From: an uncultured Bacteroidota bacterium
GTDB taxonomy: Bacteria > Bacteroidota > Bacteroidia > 2-12-FULL-35-15
Assembly: GCA_903847205.1 (NCBI GenBank)
Contig: CAINDA010000006.1
Span: forward strand, 1-64,000
Direction of reading: 5' to 3'
Length of the DNA stretch: 64,000 nucleotides
In this document: one piece after another, positions 18,994-27,725 of the stretch
Layout: each line of letters starts with the position of its first letter
Numbering within the stretch: position 1 is the stretch's first letter
Notes under the pieces: generated by a model
Database searches by the model: none
What the model was told of the DNA's origin: nothing
The model's input: only the letters and a program-made list of their open reading frames with translations
Program-made: the position numbers and the translations under genes

Positions 18994-19036
18994 TAAAAAA
19001 ATTTGCCTAACCATAAATTTATGATTAGGCAAATTT
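18994..19036 (-). terminator. Terminator of the giant PKD gene, abutting the next start codon
   Basis: AAATTTGCCTAA at 18999-19010 pairs with TTAGGCAAATTT at 19025-19036, with a further ATAAATTTAT self-complementary loop. On the minus strand the T-run ends one base before the ATG at 18993. It is well placed as terminator for the gene ending at 19062 but leaves no room for a separate promoter for the downstream sensor. Confidence 0.75.
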
Positions 19037-19061
19037 AAACTTTAAAACGATAAAATTAATC

Positions 19062-22000
19062 TTAATTCACAACAAGTTTCTTCTGCAATTTACCAGTTGT
19101 TGTTTCAACAACAATAGAATAAATTCCTTTTGCAAAATTGCTGGTATTAATCTGCTTAACTGATTTAGATGATGAGGCAGTTATTGTTTCGCTGTAAACC
19201 GTTTGACCAAGAACATCAATAATTTTTAATTGAGCATTTTTAGTTAAGGCCGACAACTCAACAGTAACATTATCTTTTGCAGGATTAGGATATACTGCCA
19301 TTGCAAAATTATCACCAAGTATTTCCGATATTCCGATATGAACACTAGGACGTTTGATATTTGAACGTGAAGTGCTAATTGGAGCATGTGTAGGAGTACA
19401 AATGGTACTCCAGTCAGTTTTTACACGCCATTGCGCAAGTGAATTGTTCTGGTGATCAGCAAAACCAGCGTCTGTTACAGAACTTTGTGTTCCTGATACT
19501 GTTCCCACATTAAACCAAGGATGGGTATTCTGGGTTGTATCGCAAATTAATTCATAATTACTTATGTTTGGATCGCCGCCTTCAATGGCATAAGGAAGCC
19601 CCCAATTGAAAGTACCGAAATTATCAGGACCTGCAATATAAATTGTATTGTGATAAGGACTCATAGCACTATAATTACCGCATGAATCGCGCAATTGCAA
19701 TTTATAACGGTATGCACCAACATTTGGGTCACCATTTGCAGGACCTACATGTCTGGCAGTATCAATAAACTCGCTGAGTGCACTGTAAGGAAGAGCAGCA
19801 ATTCTCTTATAAACAGCTGTTGAAACTTCACGATAAACTATAAACGAATCCACATTTGTATACATGGTCTTATTCCAATAAATAATATTATTTATTGACA
19901 AATCATCAACCGTTACCATACAAATTGATGGTTTTGGAACTGATATTGCAACAGTTCCTGAAGCAGATGCAGTACATCCTCTATTATCCGTAACGGTTAC
20001 AGAATAAGTTGCTGGTGCAAGTCCGACAGCAGTTTGAGACGTCTGGGAATTATTCCACAAATAAGTAAATGAAGTATTACCGCCGATAGTAGTTACAGTA
20101 GCTGATCCATTACTGTGACCGCAGGTTGCTCCTGAGTCTGTAACAATTGCTGTAAGCGGTGCCGGCATAGTTATAGTGTAACTGCGAATTGCCTGGCAGC
20201 CTCTTGAATCAGTTAAATTAATGAAATAACTTCCTTGAGGCAGATTATGTAAATCCTTATGATTATTATTCGGGGGATTAACATTCCACATATAGGCATA
20301 AGGGCTGGTTCCTCCTGAAGGAGTGATAACAATTGAACCATTAGTCAAGCCTGAACAGCTTACATTAGTTATTACCTCAGAAATGTTTGGAGCATTTGCG
20401 TTGCTCAGTGCAATTACTCCATCCAAACTACATCCTTTAGAATCTGTAACGGTAACTGAGTATGTCCCTACCGGAAGACCAGTGGCAGTTTGTGTCGTCT
20501 GCCCATTTATACCGCCGGTATTTGGATCCCATTGATAAGTAAATGGAGCAGTGCCGCCTGCAACAATGGCTTTCGCTTTTCCGTCAAAATTACCGCTACC
20601 ACAGGTTGGCGCAACCACAGTACTTGTAACAACACTCAATGGAGCCGGCTCTGATATTGTCGTATTAAATACAGCTCTGCAATTTCCATGATCCGTAACA
20701 GTAACTGAGTAAGTTCCAGCGCGCAGATTAGTTAAATCCTGAGTAATTGCAGTGTCAGACCAAGCATAAGTATAAGGGGCGGTTCCGCCGGTAACAGTTA
20801 TATTAATGGCTCCATCATGACTGCCATTGCAGCCAGGATTAGTTGCTGAAGTCAAAACAACAGCAGGGCCATTTAATTCACTCACACTTACGTTAGCAGA
20901 TGCAGTACAACCATGACCATCAGTTACCGTAACAGGATAAGAACCAAAAGCAAGTCCTGTTCTTGAGGCACCTGTACTTTGATTAGACCATAAATAAGTG
21001 AAAGGCTGAACACCGCCGCTTGTTATGCTGATTGAAGCAGAACCAGTTGCAGCACCGCAAGCAGAATTTACAACGGTTGGTGCAAGAACTATAGGTGCAG
21101 GATTGCTGATTGATACTGTGAAAACTGATTCACAACCTACATTATCAGTAACAGTTGCAGAATAAACACCTGCTGACAAATTAGCAGCTGCTGCAGTTGT
21201 CTGGGCAGGTGTTGTGTTCCAAGAGTATGAATAAGGTAACTGGCCTCCAGCAGCAGAAATTAATGCACTTCCATCATTTCCTCCGACACAAACCGGCGGA
21301 GCTGAGGAAGTAAGTGTAACTGCAGGGCCTCCTGCGCCATTTATATTAATTGATTGAGAATAAGTTGCTGAATTTCCGCAGCCATTTGTTATCACAACAG
21401 TTACTGTGTAAATCCCTTGAACAGGGAAAGAATGTGTAACTGTTGGTGAAGTTGTAGTTACCGGCGGATTGCCGTCACCAAAGTTAAATTTATAATTTGC
21501 GCCGCCAAATGCCATAAAATTAATTGAAGAACAGGTAGTAAATGGAGGAGATGATGTCATCAGACTTCCGTTTACCACTTGGTTTCCGCCTATATTAACT
21601 CTCATAGAATCAGTTACACTATGGCCGCAATGATTGGTAACAGTGAGATGAACCAAATGAGATCCGCCTGAAGCAAATCCATGAGAAATAATTGTTACCG
21701 GCATTGATCCTCCGCCATTTCCACCGCCATTAACGATCATATGCTGTGTAGCTATGCCTGTTGTTCCATCACCAAAATCCCATAAATTATTATCATATGA
21801 TCCCATAAAATAAAAAATAATTGCATCACCAACACAGCCTGCAGAACTATTATTACCATCACTTCCAGGGAACCCAAAGAGAGGTTTACCATCGCTTCCA
21901 ACAAGCGATGGATAACTATTTAAGTTTACATTCTGAATATATTTGATTGTTTTAGACACACCGCATGAATTAGTAGCAACAACTGACAGAGTATCATTTC

Positions 22001-25000
22001 CAACAGCGGTAAAAACGTGGCGGGCTCCAACACCTATAGTTGTATCTACCGGAGAACCATCTCCGAAATTCCAAACATATTTAGTTGTGGCCTGACCATT
22101 TTTAATCAAAAAGAAAACCGTATCGTTAGGACAGGAAGGATTAGGCAGACTGCCATCAATTCTTAAATCTCCGCTCAAAGGGCTGTTGTTTATAACCTGA
22201 ACCTGAGAATATATCACTGTTGAATCTCCGCAGCCATTTTTTACTTTACACGAAACGTTATAAGTACCAAGCGTATCGAAGGCGTGCTGTATATCATTTC
22301 CGTTGGTAGTAACTTTATAACCATCACCAAAATTCCAGGAATAGGATTGGAAATTGCCTTGATTAATATTAAAATCAACTAAATCACGCGGGCAGGATCC
22401 TGTATTAGGAGTTGTTTGAATACCTAAATTGCTTGAAAACACCCCTATGGTGCTGATCACAACAGTGCCATGAAGAGTAGTATCATGTCCGCAGGCGTTG
22501 GTGATTTTTACTGAATAATGGAAAGTCTGAGGCGGTTGTGCTGATGAATAAATGTGATTCGCATTATTTTGACTGCTGGTAGCAGTATCTCCGTCGCCAA
22601 AACTCCACAAATAATTTGAATATCCTGAAGGTGCCTGAAAACCTACTTGGTCAGTTTTACAAGCTGGATTAGGGCCGGCATTAACCTGAAACCCTGGCCC
22701 GTTTTGCTGGATATTGAAACCAACGTTATTCCTGATTTTAACTAATGCGTACAGCGTTGTATCGTGTCCGCAGCCATTTGTAATATTCACCCAGGCAGTA
22801 TCAGTTACTATGGCGTTTCCATAAGTATGGCTGTAGCCATTCTGATTACCTGTGGTAGTAACATTCGGAGAGCCGTCTCCGAAATGCCAAGTATAACTGC
22901 TGTACGAACCATTAACCCCTAAATTCACACTTGCACCCGGACAAGCAGGCGAATTTGTATTAAAACTAATATAGTTAGGAAAGCCCGCACTGGTATTTAC
23001 CTGAACAGTAGTAAATAGTCTGGTTGTATCTCCGCAGCCATTTTTAATTAATACAGAAACATTATGAGTAGGACTTGAACCGACAAATACATGGTTATCC
23101 CAGCTGTCTGTTGTTGTTTCTAATGGAGAACCATCGTTGAAGTTCCACTGATAACTTGGGTATCCGCCTGGAGCATTAAAACTAACATTGTCATTCGGAC
23201 ATACCGGGGATTGCGCGTTTAATTGAAAATAATTTTGACCTATTGGAAATGGAGCATGACTTGAAATAACCACCTGGCTTGTAAGTACATCATAAGTTCC
23301 GCAGGCGCTCACTATTGTAACAGAAGCCGGCTGGCTTGGCTGATTAACGTAGATGTGATTCATGGTACATTGTCCGCCATTGTTGCTTGAATTATCGCCG
23401 GTTGTTATATCAGGACTGCCGTCTCCGAAATGCCAGATATAACTTGGATAGCCGCCTGGTGCAGATAAATTAACATAAGAATTAGGGCAGGCAGGAGAAC
23501 TATTATACATAGCAAAATTCGGCCCGGTAGGGAATTGATAACTTTGGGTTATATTTATTGTCGAACCTATTGTTGTGTCATTGCCGCAGGCGCTGACTAT
23601 TTTAACAGAATAGTTAAAGAGCTGAAGGGTGCTGCCATAAGTATGAGTTATACTGCTATTAACGGTTGTATCAGGCTGGCTGCCATCTCCGAAATGCCAC
23701 ACATAAGCTGGATAACCCTGCGGTGCATTAAAAGTAACAGTTGAATTTGGGCAGGCGGATGTTGGATTTGGCTGCACATTATTCCAGTACTGAGGCCATA
23801 CGTAATGAGATGTAACATTCACCACAATACCTGACACCCCAGTTTTTCCGCAGCTTGTTGTAACCATCAATCTAACAGTATCACGTCCGAGGTGAGTGAA
23901 TGTATGCTGCGGGTTTTGCTGATTTGAATAAGTACCATCTCCAAAATCCCAATGATAGGAAGCATAGCTATCTGTTATAAAACTAAGCGGTGCACCGAGG
24001 CAGGTGCTATTATTCTGATTGTTAGGTATGAAAATGTTAGGATGAGGAATTCCTCCTATGGTATTAACAACAATTGTTTTTGTTGTTGACACAATATTAC
24101 CGTTCATGTTGCATTGAAAAGATTTCGCGGTAAGTGTTACCGTGTATGTTCCTGCAGCAGCATAGGTATGACTAGCGTTTGGGTTTCCAGTTGAATTTGG
24201 AGTGCCATCGCCAAAACTCCAAACTATGGTCTGACCGTCAACCTGACTCATGGTATTAAAATTTGCCACATCGTGAAAGCAAACTGTATCAGGAGCGCTT
24301 ATAGAAAGACCATTATTAATCTGCATGGTTGTATAAATTGTTGTATCCCCGCCGCAATTGGATATTTTTACAGAAACTGTATAATTGCCGATATTGGCGT
24401 AAGTATGCTGTGCACTGCTATTGGGACCGGTCTGTGGTGAACCTTCTCCAAAATTCCATAGGTAAGTATTATACCCGCCAGGCGCATTGAAATTCACTTG
24501 TGTACCTGGACATGCCGGTGAATTAGTCTGAATATTGAAACCATATTGAGTATTCCAGGGAGTATGCATTACAGGAAAGGTAAGATGCAAAGTTGTATCA
24601 TTATGACAGGCCTGATGAACAGTTACAGAAACATTATAATTTCCAAGGTTATTATAGACATGGCTATTGAAGCTATTTGAATTTGTTTGAGGAGAACCTT
24701 CGCCAAAGTTCCATGTGTAGGATGTATTACCCCCTCCATTAGGAGCATTGAATTGAACATTGGAACCTGGACAAGCTGATTGCTGCATAGATTGCAGAGT
24801 AAATCCGTTTTGAGTATTCCAAGGCTGGTTTGCAACAGGCAAAATTAGGTATAAAGTTGTATCAGTATGGCAGGGAGCCGATATTCTTACAGAAACAGTA
24901 AAATTTCCAAGACTGCTGTATGTATAATTAACATTGTTCCAAGTGGTATTTTGCGGCTGCGAATTATCTCCAAAATCCCAAACATAATTATTATAACCGC

Positions 25001-26483
25001 CTGGGGCAGTAAATTGGACACTTGAATTAGGACATATTGTCGATGGGCTAGCCGTTAAACTAAATCCTGAAGCGGGCCATGGAGTATTTTGTACCGGCAA
25101 ATTTAAGTGCAAGGTTGTATCATTGCTGCCACAAGATTGAGTCATCCTTACTGAAACTGGATAATGCCCTGAATTGACATATAAATGAGTATTAGATGCG
25201 TTTATATTAGTTACCTGCTGGCTGCCATCACCGAAATTCCATGTATAAGAACTATAACCAGTAGGAGCACTAATTGTTACATTTGAATTGGGGCAGGCAG
25301 CGATAGGGGAAGCCGTTAATTTCATCCAAGAAGCAGTTGGCCATACAACAAAGTGGCTTGTTACAGGAAAAGTTAAAGTTAAAGTTGTGTCAGGTCCGCC
25401 GCAAGCTTGGGATATAGTTACTGAAACAGGATAGTTTCCGCTGCTGCTATATGCATAATTACTGCTGCTGTTTGTGTTAATTACCTGAGCTGAACCGTCT
25501 CCATAATTCCATTTATATGAACTGTATCCGCCAGGTGCATTGAATTGCACATTTGAATTTGCACAGGCGGTGCTGGGCATTGAAGTGAGGCTGAAATACG
25601 AATAAGTCGGCCAATGAGGAATTGCAATATTTACTTGTGCAGTTGCTGAACCTGTTTTTTGGCAGCCGTTTGTAACTGTTAATGTTACATTATAGGGTGT
25701 GCTGGAGTTAGCGGAGAATGAATGAGTGGACGTTTGGCCAACGGCACTATTGTTTGGTGCTGAAGCTGGATCACCGAAGTTCCATAAATAAGTACCTGAT
25801 GTATTTGTTGTAAACGTTACTGGATTTCCCTGGCAGGTTGTCCCAGGACTAAAAGTTATAACAGGGGTAGGATAGATATTTGCAGAGTTTGAAACAATAA
25901 TTGTTTTGGTTGTTGTGGCTGTTCCGCATGATGATGTACTTGAAGTCAAAGTTACTGTATAAGTTCCGGTAGAAGTATATGTATGACTTGGGTAAGGTTG
26001 ATTTGAAACGGCTGTTTGATCCCCAAAATCCCAAGAGGGTGAATTAATAGTACCGACACCTATAGAAAAAGCACCAAAATTGATATTATCATTTAAACAA
26101 ACAGTTACTGGATAATTGTTTCCACTGCTGTTTACTGTAATTTCAGCTCCATTTACCTGAACAAAACCACATCCGCAGGGAACCGGTGACCCAATCGCAT
26201 TTGAATTCGCATCCAAAGCGGTTAAAGTCACACTATAATTTCCAGGATTTGAAAATACGCGCGTATAGGTTGTATTGGTATTTACTACCGGGCCAGAACC
26301 ATCATCAAAATTCCATTGATAACTTACTGTACCTGTAGGAGAGTTAGTTATTGTAAATAATGTGCTTAAAGGTGCACATCCATTTGTATTATTGCCGGTA
26401 AAACTTAATTGTGCCTGCAATGCTGAATTACCGACTAACAGCGTAAATACAGCGGCAAATAATTGAATTGTAAGTTTTTTCAT
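19062..26483 (-). CDS. Giant secreted PKD/SprB-repeat protein with type IX sorting domain, 2473 aa
   Basis: A signal peptide (to about residue 24) is followed by 19 PKD-type domains. I counted their W-x-F-G-D/E-G or variant motifs, for example YTWNFGDGSQQ and YVWHFGDGSQP. After these come six SprB-type repeats of about 75 residues, each with a GG-x-x-P-Y/F-x-Y-x-W core and TYSVTVTD-x-x-GC ending. A fibronectin-like module follows, then a Por sorting domain (VYPNPAKDNVTVEL ... FAKGIYSIVVETTTGKLQKKLVVN). Many repeats carry paired cysteines. SprB-type proteins are cell-surface adhesins of gliding Bacteroidota, and PKD arrays form extended rods. Here a surface or matrix adhesin role is inferred. 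Monocistronic, with a strong hairpin downstream. Confidence 0.92.
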   Translation of the reverse strand: MKKLTIQLFAAVFTLLVGNSALQAQLSFTGNNTNGCAPLSTLFTITNSPTGTVSYQWNFDDGSGPVVNTNTTYTRVFSNPGNYSVTLTALDANSNAIGSPVPCGCGFVQVNGAEITVNSSGNNYPVTVCLNDNINFGAFSIGVGTINSPSWDFGDQTAVSNQPYPSHTYTSTGTYTVTLTSSTSSCGTATTTKTIIVSNSANIYPTPVITFSPGTTCQGNPVTFTTNTSGTYLWNFGDPASAPNNSAVGQTSTHSFSANSSTPYNVTLTVTNGCQKTGSATAQVNIAIPHWPTYSYFSLTSMPSTACANSNVQFNAPGGYSSYKWNYGDGSAQVINTNSSSNYAYSSSGNYPVSVTISQACGGPDTTLTLTFPVTSHFVVWPTASWMKLTASPIAACPNSNVTISAPTGYSSYTWNFGDGSQQVTNINASNTHLYVNSGHYPVSVRMTQSCGSNDTTLHLNLPVQNTPWPASGFSLTASPSTICPNSSVQFTAPGGYNNYVWDFGDNSQPQNTTWNNVNYTYSSLGNFTVSVRISAPCHTDTTLYLILPVANQPWNTQNGFTLQSMQQSACPGSNVQFNAPNGGGNTSYTWNFGEGSPQTNSNSFNSHVYNNLGNYNVSVTVHQACHNDTTLHLTFPVMHTPWNTQYGFNIQTNSPACPGTQVNFNAPGGYNTYLWNFGEGSPQTGPNSSAQHTYANIGNYTVSVKISNCGGDTTIYTTMQINNGLSISAPDTVCFHDVANFNTMSQVDGQTIVWSFGDGTPNSTGNPNASHTYAAAGTYTVTLTAKSFQCNMNGNIVSTTKTIVVNTIGGIPHPNIFIPNNQNNSTCLGAPLSFITDSYASYHWDFGDGTYSNQQNPQHTFTHLGRDTVRLMVTTSCGKTGVSGIVVNVTSHYVWPQYWNNVQPNPTSACPNSTVTFNAPQGYPAYVWHFGDGSQPDTTVNSSITHTYGSTLQLFNYSVKIVSACGNDTTIGSTINITQSYQFPTGPNFAMYNSSPACPNSYVNLSAPGGYPSYIWHFGDGSPDITTGDNSSNNGGQCTMNHIYVNQPSQPASVTIVSACGTYDVLTSQVVISSHAPFPIGQNYFQLNAQSPVCPNDNVSFNAPGGYPSYQWNFNDGSPLETTTDSWDNHVFVGSSPTHNVSVLIKNGCGDTTRLFTTVQVNTSAGFPNYISFNTNSPACPGASVNLGVNGSYSSYTWHFGDGSPNVTTTGNQNGYSHTYGNAIVTDTAWVNITNGCGHDTTLYALVKIRNNVGFNIQQNGPGFQVNAGPNPACKTDQVGFQAPSGYSNYLWSFGDGDTATSSQNNANHIYSSAQPPQTFHYSVKITNACGHDTTLHGTVVISTIGVFSSNLGIQTTPNTGSCPRDLVDFNINQGNFQSYSWNFGDGYKVTTNGNDIQHAFDTLGTYNVSCKVKNGCGDSTVIYSQVQVINNSPLSGDLRIDGSLPNPSCPNDTVFFLIKNGQATTKYVWNFGDGSPVDTTIGVGARHVFTAVGNDTLSVVATNSCGVSKTIKYIQNVNLNSYPSLVGSDGKPLFGFPGSDGNNSSAGCVGDAIIFYFMGSYDNNLWDFGDGTTGIATQHMIVNGGGNGGGSMPVTIISHGFASGGSHLVHLTVTNHCGHSVTDSMRVNIGGNQVVNGSLMTSSPPFTTCSSINFMAFGGANYKFNFGDGNPPVTTTSPTVTHSFPVQGIYTVTVVITNGCGNSATYSQSININGAGGPAVTLTSSAPPVCVGGNDGSALISAAGGQLPYSYSWNTTPAQTTAAAANLSAGVYSATVTDNVGCESVFTVSISNPAPIVLAPTVVNSACGAATGSASISITSGGVQPFTYLWSNQSTGASRTGLAFGSYPVTVTDGHGCTASANVSVSELNGPAVVLTSATNPGCNGSHDGAINITVTGGTAPYTYAWSDTAITQDLTNLRAGTYSVTVTDHGNCRAVFNTTISEPAPLSVVTSTVVAPTCGSGNFDGKAKAIVAGGTAPFTYQWDPNTGGINGQTTQTATGLPVGTYSVTVTDSKGCSLDGVIALSNANAPNISEVITNVSCSGLTNGSIVITPSGGTSPYAYMWNVNPPNNNHKDLHNLPQGSYFINLTDSRGCQAIRSYTITMPAPLTAIVTDSGATCGHSNGSATVTTIGGNTSFTYLWNNSQTSQTAVGLAPATYSVTVTDNRGCTASASGTVAISVPKPSICMVTVDDLSINNIIYWNKTMYTNVDSFIVYREVSTAVYKRIAALPYSALSEFIDTARHVGPANGDPNVGAYRYKLQLRDSCGNYSAMSPYHNTIYIAGPDNFGTFNWGLPYAIEGGDPNISNYELICDTTQNTHPWFNVGTVSGTQSSVTDAGFADHQNNSLAQWRVKTDWSTICTPTHAPISTSRSNIKRPSVHIGISEILGDNFAMAVYPNPAKDNVTVELSALTKNAQLKIIDVLGQTVYSETITASSSKSVKQINTSNFAKGIYSIVVETTTGKLQKKLVVN

Positions 26484-26882
26484 ATTTTCTGTTTTTAAAT
26501 GATAGGCAGCTAAATTATAATAATTTTTGAGATTGATGATTTTATATGCAATTATTTTTTATTAACAATTTTTAAATACTTTCTGATTTGTTAGAATGAG
26601 TATTATATTTTTTTTTAATTAAAAAGAATCTTAATTGTAGTTCTTTTATCTTCAATGTTCACAAACAGAGCTCATATAAACATTCCACACAGCAACAATA
26701 AACATTCCGTGAAGAGGCATAAACCCTCGATAAAGTATAACCTCCATAATATTATATATTAGGATAAAGTATCAACCCAACACCATGTTATATAAATACT
26801 CCTCTATGCATTATTATACTCCGCGGAGTCTGGAAGTCATTGCGGCAAATACGGAAATTATATTGAGGGAGTGTTGTATACA
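26484..26882. other. Upstream region of the giant PKD gene, no gene seen
   Basis: About 400 AT-rich bases lie between the start of the PKD gene and the 42-bp minisatellite. I see no open frame with coding character. A promoter for the PKD gene is presumably here, but no clean TAnnTTTG/TTG pair stands out. Short repeats such as ATAAACATTCC (26688 and 26710 areas) are noted. Confidence 0.5.
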
Positions 26883-27622
26883 ATTGCTTATTAAACGTTG
26901 CTTCAATCGGGTTGGATCAATGCGATTGCTGATTATACATTGCCTCAATCGGGTCGGATTAATGCGATTGCTGATTAAACATTGCCTCAATCGGGTCGGA
27001 TCAATGCGATTGCTGATTAAACATTGCCTCAATCGGGTCGGATTAATGCGATTGCTGATTAAACATTGCCTCAATCGGGTCGGATCAATGCGATTGCTGA
27101 TTAAACATTGCCTCAATCGGGTCGGATCAATGCGATTGCTGATTAAACATTGCCTCAATCGGGTTGGATGAATGCGATTGCTGATTAAACATTGCCTCAA
27201 TCGGGTCGGATCAATGCGATGGCTGATTAAACATTGCCTCAATCGGGTCGGATCAATGCGATTGCTTATTAAACATTGCCTCAATCGGGTCGGATTGATG
27301 CAATCGCTGATTAAACATTACTTCAATCGGGTTGGATCAATGCGATGGCTGATTAAACATTGCCTCAATCGGGTCGGATTAATGCGATGGCTGATTAAAC
27401 ATTGCCTCAATCGGGTCGGATCAATGCGATTGCTGATTAAACATTGCTTCAATCGGCTTGGATGAATGCGATGGCTGATTAAACATTGCCTCAATCGGGT
27501 TGGATCAATGCGATTGCTGATTAAACATTGCCTCAATCGGGTCGGATGAATGCGATGGCTGATTAAACATTGCTTTAATCGGCTTGGATGAATGCGATGG
27601 CTGATTAAACATTGCTTTAATC
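26883..27622. repeat. 42-bp minisatellite, 18 copies
   Basis: Eighteen tandem copies of a 42-bp unit built from ATTGCTGATTAAACATTGCC followed by TCAATCGGGTCGGATCAATGCG. Units begin at 26883, 26925 and so on in strict 42-bp register to 27597, with point differences but no indels. Each unit contains CGATTG and its inverse CAATCG about 20 bp apart. Frames are open on both strands because 42 is a multiple of 3, giving 14-residue peptide repeats. No start context or neighbour supports translation, so I treat it as non-coding. It lies between two minus-strand surface-protein genes. Confidence 0.95.
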
Positions 27623-27725
27623 CAGATGGAAGAATCTTCCACCTAAATAAATTTCACATTCATCATACTATAATTACAGACTCTCAACAAAATATAAACT
27701 GGATATAAATTCTTTATTTCCTTTT

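Noticed and set aside
26785-27536. Long open frames on both strands through the 42-bp repeats
   Set aside because: They exist because the unit length is a multiple of three and contains no stops; no start context, codon bias or neighbour supports a gene.
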